Positions 55,031 through 64,000 of a stretch of 64,000 nt of DNA are shown here, piece by piece. The notes beneath the pieces are model-generated. The model had not been told where the DNA came from. It saw only the letters and a program-made list of their open reading frames with translations, and made no database searches. The DNA comes from Podocnemis expansa (lineage: Eukaryota > Chordata > Testudines > Podocnemididae). Position numbers and translations under genes: made by a program. The stretch is taken from NCBI GenBank assembly GCA_007922195.1, contig ML681989.1:50095893-50159892 (forward strand), written 5' to 3'. Within the stretch, counting starts at the first letter, position 1. Each line of letters begins with the position of its first letter.

Positions 55031-58000
55031 GAATGGTGGGCTACTTACCAGTAACTGTTCTTCTTCGAGATGACCTGCTCGGATTCATTCAGTATCAGGT
55101 GTCTACATGCCACAGTGCACGATTGGCCAGAACTTCTTTCTAGCCTTAGCCTGTCAGGATAGGGCTGGTGGCCACCGCCCCCTAGACATATATATGGCTG
55201 CAGCCCTGCTCTTCCCCAGTTCCTACTAATCGTTAACTCCGAGTAGCAGGGAAGGCGGAAGGTACCTGAATCAATCCGAGCAACCCATCTCGAAGAAGGA
55301 TGGCTAGTGGTAAGTAACCCACCGTTCTTCTTCAAGCGCTGCTTGGATGCATTCAATATCAGGTGACTGCTAGCTGTACTGAGAAAGGTGGGCAGAGTTA
55401 GAACCTCATCCACTGTCAGCGTGGCTACCCACAAACAGCACAGTACCCCAAAATTGGGTGAAAAGTAGTGGGCTCCCAGGCACATGCCTGCAGAAACGCC
55501 ACCAAGTGCAAGACCTTCAAGAGAAGATGTGAATGAGAGTGCCAAGGGGTCATTTGCCACTCTGTCACGAGACTAGAACTGCAACAGGGGCAATCCCCGG
55601 TATATCACCAGGGGACATCCTTGTCACCAACGAGACCGTCTAGTGTAGGAGGGTTGCCCTTCCCTAGTAGAATCAACTCCTGAGAAAGGCGGTCATGATG
55701 CAGAGCAACAGGCTCCTACAACCACAGGCGATGAGCAAGGGTGGTATAATTGCCGCCCTTGCCACCTTAACCTGAAAGGGAGGTCAATTGGGATAGGTTA
55801 CAAACCAAGACCAAGGCAGGGAACACATAGTCCCTTGAGCAAACGAGGTAGGCAAAAGGCCTTTCCCCAATGACATACTGGCAGGAGACACCAAGGGTAG
55901 GATTGATAAGGGGCGCCCTAAAGTAAAGGTGTCCCGCCTCCCTATGGAAGATAACATAGGAAGAAGAATAATGAGGAAGGAGTAGTTAGGAACCCCTGAC
56001 CCTCCATCCATTGATGTATGGGAATGGAGGGCTTGCAGGGGGAGAGGGCCCCAGGATAAGGTCTAGATGCTCGGCAGACCTGTCTCTGGGGCCCAAGAGC
56101 GTCAGAGCCGCTCCATCAAGGAGGTTGTCATAAGGAGAGAAGTGGATACCCCACAAGGGCCCTTCTTAGCGATGATCCTTCAACTGATTATGGTAGGAAG
56201 GAAGGATCCTTAGGTATTCCCATCCTAGCATCAGGACGGAAGCCAAATAGCAGAGGTCATGAATGTTGAATGACTGTTAAGTGAAAGACAGAAAACTGGA
56301 GGAAAGGTGGTTGGATTCCCATGTTAGATCATCCCGACCAAAGAATTGGGAGAATGACCTGAGACAGGGCTGGTGAGAACCCATCGCAGGGTTCTGGAAG
56401 GGCTTTATGCAACTTCAAGAGTAGGTGTGCATTTCTTTCCCTTGCCCTCATACTCTACTCTCCCAATACCTGGACACACATAGGGAGAGATACACTGAAT
56501 TGAGGGAAGAGGTATTCGACCATCTCTGTAGATGAGTCAGATCCCCCCGAGGGTTGTGCCCCCAAGCTCCAGAGTCGGAGTGTTGGGGGGGGGGGGCATG
56601 TGGCTTGCAAGATAGTCTCACTTCTCCTCTCGCAAGATATTCTCACCCTCACTTCTATGGAGAGGCAGTCAACCTTCATAACACAGCTGGTTGACTCAGC
56701 TCTAATGGCGGGTGTAGGTATTGGGTCCCGGCTACAATGGGACAACTATGAGAGATCTTGCATAGTTCCTGATGAGGAGAGAAGATGATGACTTAGCCAA
56801 GATGCAAGGCAGAAGTGGTCTCTAATGTCTGCTCCAAGAGGGAAGGGGTGTTAATGGTGAACCTCCCCGCATTTTGGAAGGAATAAGGCTTGGGTAGGTC
56901 CCAGGTGGGAGAAGGGGAGACAGAGAGAGAGAGGCCCCCGGTAAAGGGAAGGCGAGCATACAGCAACCCCTGCTTAGGGAAAAGGGGAAGCCACTATGTC
57001 CTGTAAGGAACATAGGGCAAGAGGAGACGTTATGAAATCGTCACCCATAAGACATTAGGCTCTCCAGCCTGTTAAGGGTTTGTAAGTTCCCTCAGGAGCG
57101 AGAGTTCTGCAGAGGAACTACCCTGAGCTAAGGACCACTGGTCCTCAAATGGGTTCACTCAGGTGTACAAATACTGATGGTGGTTAAGCGCTCTATCCCT
57201 TACCATCTCCCTTCATTACAATTCTAGGGAGAAGGGGAATACTCTAGAAAGATCAAGGCAGTTCCTAGATGGCTGTCTGGGTTTTTAGGGGAATGCAACC
57301 CTTCCATGGCTAGAGGGAGGCACCAGAGCAGAGGAGGTTCCCGTCAAGGGCTAAACTTGAGGTTTGCCCATGGACCGAAAGACCAATCTGATGTGGTGAA
57401 GGTCCTTGGGGAGGAGGGGGTAGGAGCTGAAGAGGTACACACCTATGGTGAGGCTCGAGGATTCCCCAGGCAAAAGGCCTAAGATGAGTCTGAAGAACAT
57501 GGCCCCAATATTAAAGGGGGGCAATGCCTGGGAAGGTGAGGCAGGGGAAGGTAGAGGACAAGCGGTACGAGCCAGGTCTCTTACCTGTCACCTAAGGAGC
57601 AGGGTACACCATCCTGCAGTAGTTTCCGCAAGATCTGTTGCAGGCCAAGACAGAGAAGGAGTGCTCTCAGGATAGCAACATGGGTACGTACCTGTGTCAG
57701 GGTGCCCAACTGGGAAAAGTTGGCAGAAGTGTAGGTATCATTTCCTTGTCCCAGAGGGCTATAGTTTTCGGGGGCGGGGGGGGTTACGTGCCCCCTTCTC
57801 ATACCTCTTTGACCCCCGGATTTCCACCAAGGTTGCAAGGGCATATGCGACTGGAATCAAGTGCATGTGAGGAAAAGGTCTCCATTGCCAGGCCCTTACT
57901 TGACCCAAAGGTTATGATAAGGGAAGAGAGAGACGCATCATTACTAGAGAGGGGGAAGAGATGTCCTGAGGCTGATTGTGAGGGGGCGTCTAACAAAGCA

Positions 58001-60183
58001 TTTAGGGTACTGCCCGGAAGTTCAAAGGTTTGATGGAGGGAGAGGTGACCCTGTCGGGGTTGATCACCTATAATGAAAGAAAAGGGAACCATCATCCCAC
58101 AGTCCAAAGGCTCCTAAAAGGTAGCCATTTTGCTTGACTGTGTGGGGGGGGGGAATACAATGAGGACCCTTCCCCCAGGTGTTTGAGGGATCATGGTAGA
58201 CTGGGAGAACACCGAGGCACCTGGGAAGTAAGCATACCCAGGGCTCTGAGGGCTGACCTATGGGCACAGTCGCCACGGATCTGGGAATCAGTGGGTTGGA
58301 GAAAGACTATCCTCTAAAAGGGGGTCCAATATGGACTGCTGTAAGCCCTGGGAGAGGCTAGAATCCTGAAGCCAGATTGCTCGGCGCCTAATCACAGCTG
58401 TAGCAATGCCACGGCCAGCTATGTTCGAGGCATCCTACACCACTGTAAAGGCATCACGTGAGGCCAAGCCACCTTCTTTGACAAAGGCATCCAAATCCTC
58501 TAAGTGTTCTTGTGGGAGGGAGCTGCTAAACACTACATAGCATCCCAGAGGTCTAGGAAAAAATCTTTTAACCAAGACCTGACAACTAGCAATCTTCAAC
58601 TGACAGCTGAAGCTTATTAGGCCCTTTCTACCCATGAGGTCAAACCCTCTGGGACTGCTAAGGGACCAGGGGGTGAATCAGGGTGGCTCAGACTAGTGTG
58701 TCCCAGCAATGCAGAGGACACGACTACGAAGTGGGGGGAGGTCGTAATGGCGACCAGAGAAGGTGCAAACCCCAGGTCAAATAAAGGTTCCTGGTCTCCC
58801 TCGGGGGTGAGACCCAGACCTAACTAAGCAGTGACCTGGTGAAGGGGATCAAAGTGTGGTAGGATCTTCTCCATAAGACCCTGGCCCTTGGTTCACAGTT
58901 GTAGTTGGGAAAAGGGACAACCACAGTACCTCTGTGCCCTCACATGGGGCCATTGTACCGAGTTGGGGTTGCTTCCTGAGGTCTCCGTAAGATGTAGTCA
59001 GCTTTGGGTGTGGTACTGGGAAGAACCCAGTACCGGGGACTCTTCAGTAAGAGGCTGGACCCAAGAAATGCACTCCTGGATCTCTTTGTGGTACTGAGCA
59101 AAGGTGTCGGCACCGTAAGGGTTGGAGCCTGCAGCTTCACAGTGGCTTTAGGCGCTCACCCCAGAGGAGAGGGCCAGAAACAGTGCTGGCACTTCGGTGC
59201 CAGAGTTGACCCTGAGTGTGCCTTCCTAAGCTCTACTGGGGAGCAGCACTGAGAGGCCCTTGGTGCTGACTGGCATGTGGAGCTGTTGCCAAACGCAGAG
59301 CTCAGATGCTCTGGCCCTTTTCTTGGAGAGGGGGCGCCAGCTATAAGCTCACACGACGCGAGACAATGCCAAATATGGTGTTGATCACGGCTCTTTGTTC
59401 GTAGCCAGAGAGCAGCGCCAAGAGGGCTCCGGTGCCAAACTCGCACACAGTGCCAAGTTGGAGGCCGATCACGGCTTTTATTCATAGCCAAAGAGCAGCG
59501 TCGAGAGGGCTCTGGTGCCAACCAAGCACGTGGTGCCAAGTTAGGGGCCCATCACAGCTCTTATTCGTAGCCGGAGAGTGGCAATGAGAAGGCTCCGGTG
59601 CCAACTGAGCACGCAGTGCCAGACTAGAAGCCAATCATGGCTTCCAGTGAATCCTTGAATGCAGCGGACATACCCGGTGTCAGCTGCAGGGTCCGTCTCC
59701 CTGACTTCCTGAGTCCTTCGTTTAAAAGATCTGCAAATGGAGCAGAATCCACCTAGTGAAGCTCACCCAAGCATTTAAAAACACTTCCTGTGGGGGTCAC
59801 CCCTCGGGAAGGCCTTGCCACAACTCACAGAGCAGTTCAGCCCCAAGTTGGTAGGCGGCAGGTGGAAGCGGCCCGGGTTTCAGCAGGAAGGATTTGGTAG
59901 GAGCACTGAGAAGTCCGTGAACAGATTCTTTCAGTGAAAACAGCTCATAAAAACCAAGTGGACAGACAGGCACTTGCATAAAGCAAGAGCAGGCTGTTCT
60001 GTAACCATCGCTGAGGGCAGATGAAAAGGAACTGGGGAGGAGCAGGGCTGGGGCCATATATATGGCCAGGGGGCAGTGGCCGCCAGCCCTGTCCTGACAG
60101 GCTAAGGTTAGAAAGAAGTTCCGGCCAATCGTGCGCTGTAGCACATAGACACCTGATACTGAATGTATCCAGAAGAATGGTTG
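55031..60183 (-). mobile_element. DIRS-like retrotransposon, ~5.1 kb, minus strand, degenerate
   Basis: Sequence at ~55043-55230 ('gttcttcttcgagatgacct', 'ttcagtatcaggtgtctac', 'gcacgattggccagaac') returns as its reverse complement at ~60032-60183, giving inverted terminal repeats of ~150-190 bp. A third related segment at 55303-55365 resembles the internal complementary region of DIRS elements. Read on the minus strand, leader and tandem units come first (60.0-59.3 kb), then a gag-like relic (58.6-58.3 kb). I could not identify RT, RNase H or tyrosine recombinase motifs in 55.4-57.9 kb, so the element is either very decayed or internally replaced. Confidence 0.65.
58300..58640 (-). pseudogene. 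DIRS gag-like relic (LAP2-alpha-like)
   Basis: On the minus strand a 66-codon frame (58635-58435) ends QEHLEDLDAFVKEGGLASRD and meets a stop. It is followed in frame by DASNIAGRGIATAVIRRRAIW and LQDSSLSQGLQ. The DASN-x-AGRG-IA motif followed by an arginine patch and a WL motif is typical of vertebrate DIRS gag proteins, which are homologous to the C-terminal part of LAP2-alpha. The stop and flanking frame breaks make it a pseudogene. Recognition is from memory of the family pattern. Confidence 0.55.
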
Positions 60184-62157
60184 TTTGCTCTTACTTGTTG
60201 TCTGCTGTAGTAGCAAGGTAACCCTTTGCTGCTCCTCAGCAGAGGACTTTGCTGGCTATAGTAGCAACCTATTAACCTGGTTGTGGGTACCTTCTGTCCA
60301 ATGGGAGCTGCTGCCCCATTTCCATTACTTCTCAGCATTCATGAATCAGCCCATGCAAAGCTGGAATCCTGGAGACCCAATCTATAAGCTGGCAGAGTCA
60401 AAATGCTAGGTGGGCTGCAGTTCTGTGCTAATCAATACCACACACAGCACCCTCATCTCACACCTATGTGGCTGGGGTTTCAAGGGAATTTACACTGGAC
60501 TGCTTAAATATTTCATCTAAATCAGTAGACCAAAAAAAGTTAAATTAAAGTTGGTCTTTTGTAAAGGAGTGGGAGAGCTTCCTTCAGTATATTTTAACAG
60601 CACAGATTTCTGATGAAACACACAAAAAGAAAAAGAGACAGTTAAATTTTAATTTGGAAGGGACCTCGGGGTGTGTGAATAAGCAGTGTTTTATAATTTC
60701 CTTGAAGAGTTGTAAAATCTGAAGTCTATACAACACTCTCCCTAGACAGGTAGGATGCTGAATTGAATCACTGCAGTCATGTAGGGTGCACTGGCTTGAC
60801 CCTGATACTAGACACTTGTTTACTCCAGGTTCTGCACAGCACAGCCTCGGTTACGTGTGAGGTTATGTAACACAATGACCTTTCCTCCTAGAGTCTAGGT
60901 AATCTTTTTTGCCCTCACAGAAATTCTAACTCATATGCAATGAGTGAAAAAGCAGCTTCCTTCCTTCCCACATCAAAGTAGCAAAGCATAGGAGTAAAAA
61001 CGAAGAATTTAATAGTGTTCATGGTTTGCATTTTGATTGGTGAGATTACCTGCATCCTGCCTGTGAAGGCAACTTTCCCCTCTGCTGGTGCTAAGCTCAC
61101 TGAAGAGACTGAGAGGAGGTGGCTTGCAGCACCACAGTTTTTGGGATGCTGGGCCAGGGTGGCCCCAGGACCTGATTAAGAAAACCCTAACTTCTGTCCT
61201 GGCTGCCATTGTCCTCTGAGCTTTGTACAGTCAGGGAATAGTAAGAGCAGGGGGAAACCCTGGCCATGCTTCTTGATGCCCCCTACACACACGCCTTATT
61301 TACCTGGAATGTCTCCGAATGCAGGATGCAAGGTTAAGTGAGGCAATAACTTTTATTGGATCATTTTGTGTTGCTGTGAGTTCCTCGGCATCCAGGACCT
61401 TTTCAGAGGCAGTGCAAAGTTTCTCCAGATCTGGGGGATAGCCTCTCAGGCCTCACATCTGCCAGTGCAAAGAGGCTCTGCACATCTGCACTCTAAGCTC
61501 CCACTCTGTTTATTGCTGTCTGCTGGAGGCAATATTAAAATCAGCAGGAACATGAAAGTCCTGGGCAGCTCAGCTAGTGATACAATAAAAATAAATGGCC
61601 AGAATCCATCTAACCCTGCAAGGGTGCACAAGTGGGGGACGTGCAAGGAGCTCCCTGTTGTGCAAGAACTGGCAAGAATTCACCCCATCAAGACATGCTG
61701 GAGCTCCCACTCAATCAGAAATCATCTTGTGGGCCCCAGCCACAACACAGCCTTTCCTAGTTCCTCTCCAGAGTGCCTCCTTCCCAGAGAGTGCATTTTA
61801 TGAAACAAAGGTGGGGGATAAGAGAGAAGAGCTCTGCCTTATACAGTGAAATCTGTCCCAGAGGTGTTCACTCACTCACAGAGCACATAAAGTACAATTT
61901 GACCCAATATCTAGCCCCCTAGTCAGAGCCAGATTTCAAGTTAGACACAACTGGCACATGCCGAGGGGCAAAAGAGCTAGGGGCACCTAAGCAGCAGCAA
62001 ATTTGGCAAATTAACAGACAGGCCAACAGAGCCCGTGGTTGGGGGCCCCAACCAACTGGAGGGCCCCACATGAGTGCCAGTACTCTGGCCCTGCCTTATG
62101 TTTTTCTTCTTCTTTCCTGGGACTTGGCCATCCTACTTCTCCTCATCCCCCTGAGCT
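60184..62157. other. No gene recognised; possible hAT remnant near 61.93 kb
   Basis: The frame at 61366-61803 (145 codons) has no recognisable domain. At ~61927-62095 wording such as 'cagagccagatttcaagtta' and 'gggggccccaaccaactgg' looks like a worn hAT element, without defined ends. Confidence 0.4.
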
Positions 62158-62443
62158 AGGGTTACCAGATGTCAGGCAAAAGGAGGACATGTCCTCTTTT
62201 TATCTTCATGTCCTCCAGCCAGCAGGCATTTTAAAAATACATGGTTTTGTCTGACTTTTTACTTACAGAGGTTAAAGTATGCTGGAATGCCCCAGAACAC
62301 CCTATTTTTATCGGGAAGCATTCCAGGGCCCCCTAAAAACAGAAGAATATTACATTAATATTACATTTTCTCCATGTCCTCCAGTATCCTCCTTTTCGTA
62401 CTTCCCTGTCCTCCTTTCCATGCTTTGGTATCTGGTATCCCTA
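62158..62443. mobile_element. hAT-like repeat with inverted ends
   Basis: Left end 'tagggttaccagatgtcagg', right end 'ttggtatctggtatcccta'. Internal 'gtcctccagccagc' and 'ccatgtcctccagtatcc' repeats are typical of a family common in sauropsid genomes. The target duplication is not clear. Confidence 0.55.
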
Positions 62444-64000
62444 CCTCAAGCCAATCCTCCTGGCCAGGCCAGAAGCTGGAGCCCAGTGGTGACCATATCT
62501 CACCACCAACACAACCTATGTAGAGCTGGCCAGAAAGGCTGAGTTGGCAACACTAAAATGCCTTTTCCAGATTTATCATCTTCTAGAAGCACTGCCTGAT
62601 AGGGCTGTGCTGAGATTACAAGCTTGGGAATTAGGCGCATCTGACTGCTGATTCTGGTTCTCATGGTAGCCCCCTCTCCTCTCCTGGCCTTAGGAATGTC
62701 TCACAGAGCCTAGTGTCCAACTGCTGTGCTTAGCACCTTCCACTGACTTTAATTACAATTACAGGTGCCCAGAACCTCAGAAAATCAGGCACTTCCCTCT
62801 CTGCCTGGTTCCTACTCTGTAAAAATAAGATAATAACTAGATTGTGAAGATTGATTAATTATTTAACATATATGCAATACATTCTGTGAAAAAGAGCTGA
62901 GTATTATTTTTACTTTCAGAGATATTTTGCACTGCAGAAGGTTGGTGGGTATGCAGATGAAAACAGGATGGGACAAAGGGGTTAAAATTAACACTAGGAT
63001 TATTGTCTGTTTTATTGTTTGGGTTTTTTTACAGGCACCTTTATCAATGAAACACATCGATTATTTGCACCATGCAGGAATCATGCAGGAAAAGTGATGT
63101 TTATTCCATCCAAGAGACACACTCATAAAGGACGTGTAAAGTCTTCTGAATCTTCCAGAATTAGCAATGAATGGCCTAGCAGCTCCTCCCAACCCAGTGC
63201 CTTATACTTTACAAAAATGTATGCCAGAACGTGACAACTCGTCATGAAATGCTCAGCTTCCTGTACCTCCTATTTGCCCATAGAATGTCCTGAAGACCAT
63301 ATAAGCACAAGGGGAGAGGAAGGAAAGCTCCTGCCAGTCACATTGACTTCTTTCTTTTCTTTTGAATACAGAGAGTTTATTATTAGAATTCTAAAAATAT
63401 ATTGGGTTAGGAAGAAATGAAGACCAATGAAATTGGCTAGACCAGGGATAGCAGAGCTTGTGTATGACACAAAAGTTTCTATGCTAAAGCCCTGAGCATT
63501 CAGTTGGATCCACACAGGGACATAACTCCATTGACTACTGGAAGATTCCACACAGGCATAAAGTTTTGCTCACATGGAGCTGATGGTAGGGTTGGAGCCA
63601 GAGGTCTTTGACTGGACCATTCAGTTTTCCTAGCAATCAACATCCCTGCTTTTATCAGCAGGTGGGTACCAGCTGTACAATATGGAAAAGTGACATCTGA
63701 AACCATCAGACTGATCTTACTTGTGACCCAGGCAAAGTAATAACAATCATATCTACATTTATATAACCCCTTGAATCCTGAAAACTCATAAGACACTTGA
63801 CAAACTACATGATACATACAGGAGTTGCTGCATCTGCCACTGAAATGCAGCCACTTCTGCAGGGAGAGGACTGTAGCCATGTAGACAACCAACAACACAC
63901 AGTGAAACCTTTTGGCCAAGAGCACTGAGACAAGCCTCTACTTTTACAAAAGTGCCAGAGAATCTTTAATGTCCCTGCAGAGCAAGCAGGTGTCACCCAG
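62444..64000. other. No gene recognised; one weak exon-like site
   Basis: A pyrimidine tract with acceptor (gggtttttttacag, ending 63034) precedes an open stretch of ~66 codons, which runs to a stop near 63232. No donor, domain or partner exon is visible, so I do not call it. The remaining frames up to 64000 (for example 63500-63925, minus) are unrecognised. Confidence 0.4.

Noticed and set aside
61366..61803. 145-codon plus-strand frame
   Set aside because: No domain, no signal peptide or membrane segment, and no context suggesting transcription.
63034..63235. Exon-like segment after a strong pyrimidine tract and AG
   Set aside because: No donor site, no partner exon and no recognisable protein. 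One good acceptor-like tract is expected by chance in AT-rich DNA.
1..64000. tRNA, rRNA or tRNA-derived SINE genes
   Set aside because: I looked for A-box/B-box motifs (including GGTTCGAATCC-like words) and for tRNA-headed SINEs and did not find a convincing one. The commonest dispersed repeat lacks a B box that I can recognise.
1..64000. CRISPR arrays, operons, bacterial signals
   Set aside because: Tandem repeats here are microsatellites and minisatellites without unique spacers, and the repeat content is clearly vertebrate.

Overview
The window looks like gene-poor, repeat-saturated nuclear DNA from a reptile, most likely a turtle. The evidence is the repeat content: CR1 LINE fragments in both orientations, a PIF/Harbinger element whose ends and two protein relics match the kind common in turtle genomes, many short palindromic elements with 'TATGTCTACACT'-type ends, many non-autonomous hAT elements with 8-bp target duplications, DIRS-like retrotransposons with a LAP2-alpha-like gag, and a dispersed repeat carrying a hammerhead-like core. 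There is no operon structure, no bacterial promoter and no CRISPR array, and no tRNA or rRNA gene was recognised. Species assignment is inference; another sauropsid is possible.

Layout. 0-6 kb: a retroelement ORF relic, then CR1 pieces broken by a palindromic element and two hAT elements, then two palindromic MITEs. 6.9-10.5 kb: a Harbinger element with a Myb/SANT-like relic (+) and a transposase relic (-), split by a later CR1. 12-15.3 kb: GC-rich repeat with a ~60-bp minisatellite, a 36-bp-arm hairpin, and an acidic open frame cut by a 1.1-kb hAT element. 17-46 kb: scattered hAT elements, palindromic MITEs, microsatellites and long stretches with nothing recognisable. 47.8-49.5 kb: a DIRS-like fragment (+), then repeat pieces and a 10-base assembly gap in an (ATT)n tract. 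50-52.4 kb: two GC-rich hAT elements and one candidate membrane-segment ORF. 53.1-55.0 kb: a GC-rich stretch carrying the only convincing host coding sequence, the first coding exon of an HDGF-family PWWP gene closest to HDGFL2. 55.0-60.2 kb: a ~5.1-kb DIRS-like element (-) with inverted terminal repeats. 60-64 kb: nothing convincing except one hAT-like repeat.

The most interesting object is 53105-54989. The HDGFL2-like exon sits between a left hAT end at 53105 and a right hAT end at 54989. The 8 bases outside those two ends agree at 7 of 8 positions, whereas the 8 bases flanking the inner element (54754-54989) agree at only 4 of 8. That suggests the exon and its GC-rich upstream region were mobilised or captured inside a composite hAT unit. 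The alternative is a genuine HDGFL2 first exon flanked by two independent hAT insertions, with the other exons beyond the window.

No complete protein-coding gene is visible. Calls rest on reading the sequence by eye. Family names for repeats come from remembered consensus features, not from a database search.
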